This document shows, one piece after another, positions 8,428 to 14,127 of a DNA stretch of 31,387 nucleotides. The stretch's first letter is position 1, and the number at the start of each line of letters is the position of its first letter. The position numbers were made by a program, and so were the translations under genes. This stretch comes from CAYYYG01 sp964476135. Its GTDB lineage: Bacteria > Patescibacteriota > Microgenomatia > UBA1406 > GWC2-37-13. Location of the stretch: contig CAYYYG010000009.1 of NCBI GenBank assembly GCA_964476135.1, forward strand, positions 1-31,387, read 5' to 3'. The notes under the pieces are model-generated. The model searched no databases. It was not told where the DNA came from and saw only the letters and a list, made by a program, of their open reading frames with translations.

Positions 8428-10060
8428 AAAATTCTGAGTCAGGAAAATATTTCAATCCTTTTTCTGTCAAAAAAACCCGCGCTTCTTTGGATTTACCCTG
8501 ATTTTCCAATAGTGCCACATATCTTTCGAAAGCATATTTCCACTTCCCGGCCACGGTAGACTTATGATAGTAATTTATCGCACCTTGAGGATCGCCTTCC
8601 TTTTCCGCAACTATGCCCAAATTACTCCAGTAAATCGGGTTTTCCGGCTGCAGTTTAGCTGCAGTTTCAAAATGTTTTTTCGCTTCTGTAATCTTTCCCC
8701 GGTTCAATAGTTCCGCGGCGTAGTTATTCTGCAATGGCCCCGAATCCGGAGAAACAGAAATATCGTGTGAATACAATCTCATCGGGTCGGACCAGTCCTG
8801 CACTCTTACATAAGTTCTGGCAGCCAGTAAAACAACAAGCACTGCGCCGATTAAAACTAACCGATTCTGCCTGATTGAGGTTAGATATAGGATGCTTCCG
8901 AACATGCCAAGCAGACCGGCCATCGTCACGTAAAACCAGCGGTCGGCAACTGTGAAGTCGAGCGGGATAAGATGTATATGCATCGATAAACCGGTCAAAA
9001 ACCACATTAAAAAAAATACATACACACGGCCCGCAGGATATTTACCTTGAAACCAGCGATGCAAGACTTCCTTTTTAAAAGATTTTCTTTTGAGATAAAT
9101 TATTAGAGGAAAAATAATAACAAATCCTAATACCGAGATCAAAAATATTGTTAATAAAAGAACTTCGCTGTACGCGAATCGCCTGATTGTCCATTGCTGT
9201 AAAAAAGCCAGCTCATTCGGATAAAAAAATGTTTTCAGATAATAACCAACAACATAAGGAACATGAAGTAATCTCTCTCCGATTGCGAGTTTTCCAATAG
9301 GCGCATTGCTCGATATAAGACAAATTTTTGCTAAACCGCATCTTAAATAAATGTAAATACCTATGGCCGACATAAGAGCCGCGTACATAATTTTGTTACT
9401 AGTCTTGCTACCTCGATCGAATAAATTGATAAATAAATATACTATCGGTGCAAATATAACTGCCGATTCTTTACTAAGCAGCGCGGCTAAAAATAACAAG
9501 AATATATATACGGGTTTATATACATTTTTAGAGCTGTCGGAAATAAGAAGAAGCATCATGAAACCGAATAAAAACATAAGAATATCCTGCAGATTGGCGA
9601 TATAAGAAACTGTTTCCGCATTCATCGGATGGAGCAAAAAAATGAGAGAAAATAAAATCGCGGTAATATTTGATCTCATAAGCCTGTGAAAAAATATATA
9701 TACTAAAAAACTATTTATCACATGCAGTAATATCTGAATCAGGTGGTAAAATCTGGCGTCAACTCCAAAAACAACCGAGATTAAAGTATAAAATATCATC
9801 ATCATCGGTCTGTAATACATACCCTGCAGATAATCACCATATCCCAGATCAAAAGTGCCCCCTTTAAAAAGCGATGGTATGTTGTAAATACTGTTTATAT
9901 ATCGGTTTGCTACTATTTGTCCAAGATCGTCCGCGATAAATTCACCGTTTAGCAACTGCGCGTACACCATCAAGGAAAAAAGCACCATAACAATAAATAC
10001 TGTTACGGAATTGCCCTTGACAACTAGTTTTAGCTGTTTTAGTATTGAATTAATAATCAT
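8393..10060 (-). CDS. TMTC-like O-glycosyltransferase with C-terminal TPR repeats
   Basis: 555 residues. The N-terminal GT-C part has an Asp pair in the first outer loop (FIADDLGQIVANRYI, D44-D45) and the segment HPMNAETVSYIANLQDILMF. The latter closely matches the HP-x-x-x-E-x-V-x-x-I-x-x-[RQ]-x-[DI]-x-L region of TMTC-type protein O-mannosyltransferases and their many bacterial relatives. Residues from about 430 to the end form three or so TPR-like helical pairs, for example LQNNYAAELLNRGKITEAKK and IYWSNLGIVAEKEGDPQGAI. TMTC-type enzymes act on proteins from the lipid-linked sugar side of the membrane, so protein O-glycosylation is plausible. Its 3' end overlaps the convergent neighbour by 35 nt. 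Its start is 24 nt from the divergent pilin-like gene, which is a conceivable substrate. Confidence 0.75.
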   Translation of the reverse strand: MIINSILKQLKLVVKGNSVTVFIVMVLFSLMVYAQLLNGEFIADDLGQIVANRYINSIYNIPSLFKGGTFDLGYGDYLQGMYYRPMMMIFYTLISVVFGVDARFYHLIQILLHVINSFLVYIFFHRLMRSNITAILFSLIFLLHPMNAETVSYIANLQDILMFLFGFMMLLLISDSSKNVYKPVYIFLLFLAALLSKESAVIFAPIVYLFINLFDRGSKTSNKIMYAALMSAIGIYIYLRCGLAKICLISSNAPIGKLAIGERLLHVPYVVGYYLKTFFYPNELAFLQQWTIRRFAYSEVLLLTIFLISVLGFVIIFPLIIYLKRKSFKKEVLHRWFQGKYPAGRVYVFFLMWFLTGLSMHIHLIPLDFTVADRWFYVTMAGLLGMFGSILYLTSIRQNRLVLIGAVLVVLLAARTYVRVQDWSDPMRLYSHDISVSPDSGPLQNNYAAELLNRGKITEAKKHFETAAKLQPENPIYWSNLGIVAEKEGDPQGAINYYHKSTVAGKWKYAFERYVALLENQGKSKEARVFLTEKGLKYFPDSEFFITAAKRLKED

Positions 10061-10070
10061 TTATCAATTG

Positions 10071-10076
10071 TATCAT
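10071..10076 (+). promoter_or_regulatory. Candidate -10 box for pilin-like gene
   Basis: TATCAT lies 8 nt before the ATG at 10085, inside the 24-nt gap between divergent genes. A TTGAAT at 10045-10050 is 20 nt upstream, too far for a good -35. No Shine-Dalgarno fits. The position implies a transcript starting at or next to the ATG. Confidence 0.4.
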
Positions 10077-10084
10077 CCGAAAAT

Positions 10085-10546
10085 ATGGAAAAAATATCCG
10101 CATTTATCTCGAAAAATCGGAGCCATCTGTTGAGTGCAGGTATGCTGCTTTCGATATTATTACTTCCTGTCGCCTCACATGCTCAGCAGGTCGCCAACGC
10201 CGATCTTTCGGTCAATCTAGGATGGTCAATTCCTAGTCTTGGTGGAATTTTAACCTTTATCATTCGTCTATTTTTCGTCATCGCCGGTTTAGCAGCTCTT
10301 TTCTTTCTTCTTCTCGGAGCACTCGCTTGGGTTACCTCGGGCGGTAGTAAAGACGCAGTTGAAGGAGCACAGAAAAAGATCATCGCCGCGGTTATCGGTG
10401 TAGTTCTCATCGTAGTCGTCTTGAGTATTATTGTTACTCTCGAACAAATCGTTTTCCGTTGCGCCATCTGTTTCGGAATCTCATGTGAAGTCACTATTCC
10501 GAGCATAATCGATCCGGCAAACGGAGCAACAGGTGCTAAGTGTTAA
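10085..10546 (+). CDS. Pilin-like protein with signal peptide and two membrane helices
   Basis: 153 residues. A basic N-terminus and hydrophobic stretch end in ASHA-QQ, a plausible signal peptidase site near residue 33. Two hydrophobic helices follow (about 55-85 and 98-122), joined by a short cytoplasmic loop, GGSKDAVEGAQKKI. The C-terminal part has four cysteines (FRCAICFGISC and the terminal C), which could form disulfides. This architecture matches the TrbC/VirB2-like or Mbov_0395-like pilin proteins that are abundant in Patescibacteria. In VirB2-type systems these subunits build conjugative or surface filaments; here no VirB4/VirB6 partner is in the window. A terminator follows directly, so it is transcribed separately from the next, similar gene. 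Confidence 0.7.
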   Translation: MEKISAFISKNRSHLLSAGMLLSILLLPVASHAQQVANADLSVNLGWSIPSLGGILTFIIRLFFVIAGLAALFFLLLGALAWVTSGGSKDAVEGAQKKIIAAVIGVVLIVVVLSIIVTLEQIVFRCAICFGISCEVTIPSIIDPANGATGAKC

Positions 10547-10558
10547 TTTTGAAATAAC

Positions 10559-10592
10559 AAAAACCCCGCCAAATTCACGGCGGGGTTTTTTT
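10559..10592 (+). terminator. Rho-independent terminator after pilin-like gene
   Basis: Stem CCCCGCC (10564-10570) pairs perfectly with GGCGGGG (10579-10585) around an 8-nt loop and is followed by seven T residues. Five A residues precede the stem, so it could also work for the - strand. It starts 12 nt after the stop codon. Confidence 0.93.
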
Positions 10593-10604
10593 GTAAAATA
10601 GGAT

Positions 10605-10634
10605 TTGACAGATGCCCTTATAACTCTATAGAAT
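10605..10634 (+). promoter_or_regulatory. Sigma-70-type promoter for second pilin-like gene
   Basis: Consensus -35 TTGACA (10605-10610), an 18-nt spacer and -10 TAGAAT (10629-10634). The predicted transcription start is about 10641, only a few nt from the ATG at 10645, so the mRNA would be essentially leaderless. No Shine-Dalgarno is present. Confidence 0.75.
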
Positions 10635-10644
10635 AATTACAATA

Positions 10645-11019
10645 ATGTTTATTCCTACCGTATTAGCCCAAGTCCAAGACTGGAACGATGCCGCTCCTGG
10701 TTGTATAGTAGACGGCGTTCCGACCCTTAGATGTTTTGAAGCGGTCTTTAGCAACATACTCTTTATGTCTGGCACCCTCATAGTTCTTGTTCTTTTTATA
10801 ATGTTATTTACGGGCGGATTCAGCTATCTCACTTCCTTCGGAAATCCGGAAAAAATGAAGAAGGCCCAAAGCACCCTTATGTATGCGGCAATCGGATTCG
10901 TATTATTTATAAGCACGTTCCTTGTTTTGAAAGTGGTGGATTACCTTTTCCTCGGCAACTGCGGAAAAATATTTCAACTCTCGCTTGAAGCTAATAATGA
11001 CCTCGTCCCCTGTCCGTAA
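10645..11019 (+). CDS. Small two-helix membrane protein, pilin-like
   Basis: 124 residues. A very short hydrophobic N-terminus ends in VLAQ, resembling a truncated signal peptide. Two membrane helices (about 33-57 and 74-98) flank a basic loop, FGNPEKMKKAQST. The topology and the Gly/Lys-rich inter-helix loop match the preceding gene and the Patescibacterial TrbC/VirB2-like pilin group. Cysteines at both ends of the mature chain could pair. It has its own promoter and converges on a - strand microORF with only 4 nt between stop codons. A subunit of a surface filament or secretion channel is the likely role, by family resemblance only. Confidence 0.65.
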   Translation: MFIPTVLAQVQDWNDAAPGCIVDGVPTLRCFEAVFSNILFMSGTLIVLVLFIMLFTGGFSYLTSFGNPEKMKKAQSTLMYAAIGFVLFISTFLVLKVVDYLFLGNCGKIFQLSLEANNDLVPCP

Positions 11020-11023
11020 GATT

Positions 11024-11176
11024 TTATGGAGTCGGAGAAAGAAAAATAACTTTCACACCTTTATCTTCGGGAATTGGAGACTTCAGTGACTCTTTTTCAC
11101 TAAAAAAAGAATAAAGCACAACTAATACCAACGCAATTCCGACTACTATTAACAACGATCCGATTATTTTCATCAT
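11024..11176 (-). CDS. 50-residue single-pass membrane microprotein
   Basis: The ORF reads MMKIIGSLLIVVGIALVLVV, then a Tyr/Phe-rich end of the helix, a short linker SEKESLKSPIPEDKG, and a hydrophobic end FLSPTP. It has one membrane helix (about residues 4-24), an N-terminal lysine and an outside tail of about 25 residues. The ATG overlaps the stop codon of the upstream GT2 gene as ATGA, the classic arrangement for translational coupling. The reading frame is then open to a TAA 4 nt from the convergent pilin-like gene. I recognise no family. A small partner or regulator of the glycosyltransferase is inferred from coupling alone. Confidence 0.6.
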   Translation of the reverse strand: MMKIIGSLLIVVGIALVLVVLYSFFSEKESLKSPIPEDKGVKVIFLSPTP

Positions 11177-12114
11177 ATGTTTATTTTTTCCTTAATTACA
11201 AACTGGGGACGTTTCTGGACTTCGTTATAAATTTTCCCTATATACTCACCGATAATACCAATCGATATCAGCTGCACACCTCCAAGAAACATTATCCCCA
11301 CGAATAACGCCGTCCATCCGGTAACCCAATCATGCGGAAAAAAAGGCGGATTGAGTAATCTGCCGATAATTGCGTAAATAATGCCTAAGAAACCTAAGAA
11401 AGCGGCAAAAAATCCAAGATAAGTAGCAATGCGTAGCGGCTTGGTCGAAAATGAGGTTATACCGTCGAGTGCAAAATTTACCATCTTGGATAAGCTATAA
11501 TGCGTTTTTCCCTTGTGACGACGCTCGCGATCAAATAAAACAATTGCTGATTTATAACCGCTCCACACCACAAGACCGCGTAAAAATCTGGACCTTTCGG
11601 GAAGATCATTTAAGAATCGAACAACTTCCTTGTCGAGAAGTCTGAAATCCCCCACTTGCTGCGGGATAGGAACGTCAGACATATAAGCAATAAAGCTATA
11701 AAAAACCGAAGCTGACCACTTCTTAAACCACCCGTCCCCTTCCCTTTTTTTTCTTTGCGCATATACGATTTGAGCACCCGCTTCCCACTCGCTTACCATT
11801 TTTGGGATAATTTCGGGAGGATCCTGTAGATCGGCATCTATACTGACTACACAATCTCCCTTGGCATACATATATCCGGCCGATAGTGCCGCCTGGTGTC
11901 CGAAATTGCGATTGAAAGATAAATATTTAATCTCGGGTGTTTTGTCGCAGTAGCGGCGTATTTCCTTAACGGTACGATCTTTAGAACCGTCATCGGCGAA
12001 AATTATTTCAAAACTGTACTTTTTGATCACGGGGAGCAGGCGCTCCAAAAGGGGCTGGATGTTATGCTCTTCGTTATAAACGGGAATAACAACAGAGAGT
12101 AGAAAAGATGACAT
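11173..12114 (-). CDS. Polyprenyl-phosphate glycosyltransferase, GT2 (GtrB/DPM1-like)
   Basis: 313 residues; the same family as the GT2 at 1903-2826, with IPVYNEEHNI, ADDGSKD, and the metal-binding D93-A-D95 in SIDADLQDPPE. The sequence NRNFGHQAALSAG is typical of the GtrB group. Two C-terminal helices (about 229-254 and 268-292) precede the tail YIGKIYNEVQKRPQFVIKE. It should load a sugar onto undecaprenyl phosphate in the cytosol for use by the nearby GT-C enzymes. The gene begins only 8 nt after the tRNA-Met gene and no separate promoter fits between them. It is probably read from the tRNA promoter. Its stop overlaps the start of the 50-residue microORF. Confidence 0.92.
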   Translation of the reverse strand: MSSFLLSVVIPVYNEEHNIQPLLERLLPVIKKYSFEIIFADDGSKDRTVKEIRRYCDKTPEIKYLSFNRNFGHQAALSAGYMYAKGDCVVSIDADLQDPPEIIPKMVSEWEAGAQIVYAQRKKREGDGWFKKWSASVFYSFIAYMSDVPIPQQVGDFRLLDKEVVRFLNDLPERSRFLRGLVVWSGYKSAIVLFDRERRHKGKTHYSLSKMVNFALDGITSFSTKPLRIATYLGFFAAFLGFLGIIYAIIGRLLNPPFFPHDWVTGWTALFVGIMFLGGVQLISIGIIGEYIGKIYNEVQKRPQFVIKEKINI

Positions 12115-12122
12115 AGCCTTTG

Positions 12123-12192
12123 TTGCGGAGCCAGGAGTTGAACCTGGTCTAGAAGATTATGAGCCTTCTGTGCAACCGTACACTACCCCGCA
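12123..12192 (-). tRNA. tRNA-Met (CAU)
   Basis: A complete cloverleaf can be folded on the - strand. The acceptor stem is TGCGGGG/CTCCGCA (one G-U pair). The D stem is GTGT/GCAC with a short loop containing GG. The anticodon stem is GAAGG/TCTTC around loop CTCATAA (anticodon CAT). The T stem is CCAGG/CCTGG with loop TTCAACT. The discriminator is A, and CCA is not encoded. The paired 1:72 position and the absence of three G-C pairs in the anticodon stem argue against initiator tRNA. Elongator Met is most likely; a lysidine-modified tRNA-Ile(CAU) cannot be excluded. At 70 nt it is slightly short because of a 6-nt D loop and a 4-nt variable loop. Confidence 0.93.
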
Positions 12193-12202
12193 AGGTATCA
12201 AG

Positions 12203-12231
12203 ATTATAGTGGAATGACGATCTGAAGTCAA
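12203..12231 (-). promoter_or_regulatory. Strong promoter for tRNA-Met and downstream GT2
   Basis: On the - strand, TTGACT (12231-12226), a 17-nt spacer and a perfect TATAAT (12208-12203). The predicted start is about 12196, 4 nt before the mature tRNA 5' end. It lies in the 42-nt gap after the FtsB-like gene. It is the best promoter in the window. Confidence 0.88.
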
Positions 12232-12234
12232 TTC

Positions 12235-12567
12235 TTAGAACAGGACATCAATCCATTCCTTATATACGGGAACAGTAGGCTTAATATATACGGTTGGGGT
12301 GGGTGTCACCGTGGGTACCATTATGACAATTTCATTCGGTTGTGAAAGATTTAGCTTGTTGCGAATGGTCTTTTCCAACTCGTTTGGGTCTTTCTCTTTA
12401 AGCACCTGTGTCTTTAGGGTACGATTGCGCTTATCTTCTTCTTTATATCGATCCGCATAATCTTTATGATAAGAAAGATTTTTATAGTATCCAACAAGAT
12501 TCCTTGTCAAGGAGGTGATAAAAAAAATAAACAGTATCAGAAGCACGATCGAACGGAGCTTTGACAT
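12235..12567 (-). CDS. FtsB/DivIC-like septum formation initiator
   Basis: 110-residue bitopic protein. A short basic N-terminus is followed by one membrane helix (about 5-24), then a charged helical region likely to form a coiled coil (LSYHKDYADRYKEEDKRNRT). After it comes KDPNELEKTIRNKLNLSQPNE, which matches the FtsB/DivIC pattern of an E-x-x-A-R-x-x-L-x-[LM]-x-x-x-[GDN]-E segment. The tail is Pro/Thr-rich (PTVTPTPTVYIKPTVP), as in other exported proteins here. FtsB/DivIC proteins join FtsL and FtsQ in the divisome. It is divergent from nothing nearby and is followed within 4 nt of its stop by the -35 box of the tRNA promoter. Confidence 0.8.
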   Translation of the reverse strand: MSKLRSIVLLILFIFFITSLTRNLVGYYKNLSYHKDYADRYKEEDKRNRTLKTQVLKEKDPNELEKTIRNKLNLSQPNEIVIMVPTVTPTPTVYIKPTVPVYKEWIDVLF

Positions 12568-12577
12568 ACTACGAAAA

Positions 12578-12586
12578 AGTATAGCA
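12578..12586 (-). promoter_or_regulatory. Extended -10 promoter of the FtsB-like gene
   Basis: The - strand reads TGCTATACT, an extended -10 (TGn plus TATACT). It ends 10 nt before the ATG at 12567, so the transcript leader would be about 3-4 nt with no room for a Shine-Dalgarno. Confidence 0.6.
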
Positions 12587-12595
12587 TTAAATACA

Positions 12596-13030
12596 TCAGA
12601 TATTCTGCAAAGCTTTCATTATTCTTGAAGGATCGGCTTTTTGCCTCAACTCCTTCATACAAATTCCTATGATATTTTTGGGGCTTTTCTGATAAAGATC
12701 AAGGTTTGCGTCGATAATTTTACGAATTTCTTTTAATAATTCATCATCCGATATCTCCGCCGGCAAATACGATGCGACAATATCTTTTTTTGCGGATTCG
12801 GATTGCACCAGATCTTCTCGACTACCTTTCTTAAAAGCCACGATCGATTCCTCAATCTCCTTAACCTGTTTTCTAAGAAGCGCCACGACTTCTTCGTCAC
12901 TTAATGCGGTTTTCTTGTCTATTTCTTTGTTTTTTATTTGTGCTAAAATATATCTTAAAGTTTCCAGGCGACTTTGATCTTTACTCTTCATTGCTTTTAT
13001 AAGATCCGACTGTATATTTTGTGTTATCAT
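12596..13030 (-). CDS. yqeY: GatB/YqeY domain protein
   Basis: 144 residues, the usual YqeY length. The helical region starts MITQNIQSDLIKAMKSKDQS, followed by LETLRYILAQIKNKEIDKK, the conserved N-terminal YqeY motif. Later come EEVVALLRKQVKEIEESI, then VASYLPAEISDDEL and MKELRQKADPSRI. The domain resembles the tRNA-binding tail of GatB and may help tRNA-dependent amidation or tRNA binding, but its role is not settled. The frame is open for 59 more codons upstream, but that part overlaps the divergent gene and looks unrelated. The start at 13030 is fixed by the family N-terminus and by a TATAAT 6 nt upstream. Confidence 0.88.
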   Translation of the reverse strand: MITQNIQSDLIKAMKSKDQSRLETLRYILAQIKNKEIDKKTALSDEEVVALLRKQVKEIEESIVAFKKGSREDLVQSESAKKDIVASYLPAEISDDELLKEIRKIIDANLDLYQKSPKNIIGICMKELRQKADPSRIMKALQNI

Positions 13031-13036
13031 TTCTTG

Positions 13037-13042
13037 ATTATA
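13037..13042 (-). promoter_or_regulatory. Perfect -10 box for leaderless yqeY
   Basis: TATAAT on the - strand, separated by six nt (CAAGAA) from the ATG at 13030. The transcript would start at the A of ATG. The box lies within the 16-nt gap between two divergent start codons. Confidence 0.65.
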
Positions 13043-13046
13043 CCCA

Positions 13047-13448
13047 ATGAAAAAGAAAAATAATAGAGACCTATTTGATACACTAACCACATTCCAGAAG
13101 ACAATTCTTTCCCGTAAACCTCCCATTTCGCAAATGCTTGAGGAGGTACGGATGATGCGTTTTAAGATACGACCGCTTTCAGGCGAAATTACAAAGCTCA
13201 ATTTCAAAAATGATCAATTTATAGAAATGCTTTGGGGTTTAGGAAAACTGGATGAATTTTTTCAGAAGCACATAAATGATTTCGACGAGAAAGATAAAGT
13301 AATATTTTTCCGAATATTCGATGACCTCCATCGCAAATTCCAGGATAGATTCAGTAAGCTACAGATCGCCAAAAACTCACCCGGCCCCGGTGAAATGAGC
13401 GGTTTTGAAATGGAAATTTTTAAGGAAAGAACCAGCATTAAAAATTAA
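13047..13448 (+). CDS. Hypothetical helical protein
   Basis: 133 residues, soluble, predicted mostly helical, charged at both ends and without signal or membrane segments. Visible features are a basic start (MKKKNNRDLFD) and a Met/Arg-rich segment (EEVRMMRFKIRPLSGEITKL). Amphipathic helices follow around LGKLDEFFQKHINDFDEKDK and FDDLHRKFQDRFSKL. I recognise no family. It diverges from yqeY with a 16-nt gap and is followed 9 nt later by a DEDDy exonuclease gene, so the two are probably cotranscribed. No function is assigned. Confidence 0.6.
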   Translation: MKKKNNRDLFDTLTTFQKTILSRKPPISQMLEEVRMMRFKIRPLSGEITKLNFKNDQFIEMLWGLGKLDEFFQKHINDFDEKDKVIFFRIFDDLHRKFQDRFSKLQIAKNSPGPGEMSGFEMEIFKERTSIKN

Positions 13449-13457
13449 TCCGTGCAA

Positions 13458-14036
13458 ATGAAAAAGTTTCCCTTAATTATTGATGTCGAAACCAAATTTA
13501 CATTCCGTGAATTCAGCGAACCGAGGCAGTTGGGCATATCGGTCGCGGTCGTATATGATTATGCTTCGCAGCAAGCATACTCTTTTTTTGAACAAGAAAT
13601 AAACAAAATGTTTCCTTATATGGAAAATGCTTCGTATGTCATCGGCTACAACATAAACAGTTTCGATATGCAGGTCATTCAAGGGTATTATCCGGGCAAT
13701 GTCAGCCAGTTTTTAACATTCGATATTCTAGATGATATTAAGGAAAAAATAGGTCGAAGGTTAGCTCTTAACGACGTCATATTCGCCACTTTGGGAGAAA
13801 AAAAAACCGGTCACGGACTCATGGCTATCGATTATTATAAGGAAAAAAAATTTGAGGAGTTGAAAAAGTACTGCACCGACGATGTTTTACTCACAAAAAA
13901 ACTGTTCGATTACGGTGTTGAAAAAGGTGAAATTAATTACCTTGACGAGGTAGGGAAACAAACAATAAGGGTAAACTGGAAAAAATATATCGAAGACGGA
14001 GGTAAAAACGAAATCACTTTAACCCTCCCATTCTGA
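13458..14036 (+). CDS. RNase H-like DEDDy 3'-5' exonuclease
   Basis: 192 residues with the ordered DEDDy motifs: D9-x-E11 in IIDVET, D70 in GYNINSFDMQ, and Y138-x3-D142 in YCTDDVLLTKKL. These acids bind two metal ions for 3'-5' hydrolysis of DNA or RNA. The overall shape matches the YprB/RNase_H_2-like and helicase-associated exonucleases, without other domains. I chose ATG 13458; a GTG at 13452 would add two residues. It follows the hypothetical gene by 9 nt. Substrate and role (repair or RNA turnover) are not shown by the sequence. Confidence 0.8.
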   Translation: MKKFPLIIDVETKFTFREFSEPRQLGISVAVVYDYASQQAYSFFEQEINKMFPYMENASYVIGYNINSFDMQVIQGYYPGNVSQFLTFDILDDIKEKIGRRLALNDVIFATLGEKKTGHGLMAIDYYKEKKFEELKKYCTDDVLLTKKLFDYGVEKGEINYLDEVGKQTIRVNWKKYIEDGGKNEITLTLPF

Positions 14037-14041
14037 AAACC

Positions 14042-14055
14042 TGATAAAATTATCA
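14042..14055. repeat. Short inverted repeat upstream of pflB
   Basis: TGATAA and TTATCA flank two A residues, 72 nt before the pflB start. It has no T tract, so a protein-binding site is as likely as a weak terminator for the exonuclease gene. It does not match the FNR consensus. Confidence 0.35.
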
Positions 14056-14115
14056 CAGATTTATTGCTATGATCTGCTAAAATAATATTTTCGCTTCTGA
14101 CATTATTACCTAGTT

Positions 14116-14121
14116 TATATA
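14116..14121 (+). promoter_or_regulatory. Candidate -10 box for pflB
   Basis: TATATA ends 6 nt before the ATG at 14128, the same spacing as other leaderless candidates in the window. A CTGACA at 14097-14102 is too close to be an ideal -35. Confidence 0.4.
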
Positions 14122-14127
14122 TACAGT

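Noticed and set aside
13031..13207. N-terminal extension of the YqeY reading frame by 59 codons
   Set aside because: It lies before the TATAAT promoter and within the divergent gene, and does not look like YqeY; the family N-terminus starts at the ATG at 13030.
14037..14127. FNR-type oxygen-control site before pflB
   Set aside because: The visible inverted repeat (TGATAA/TTATCA) lacks the TTGAT-N4-ATCAA pattern.
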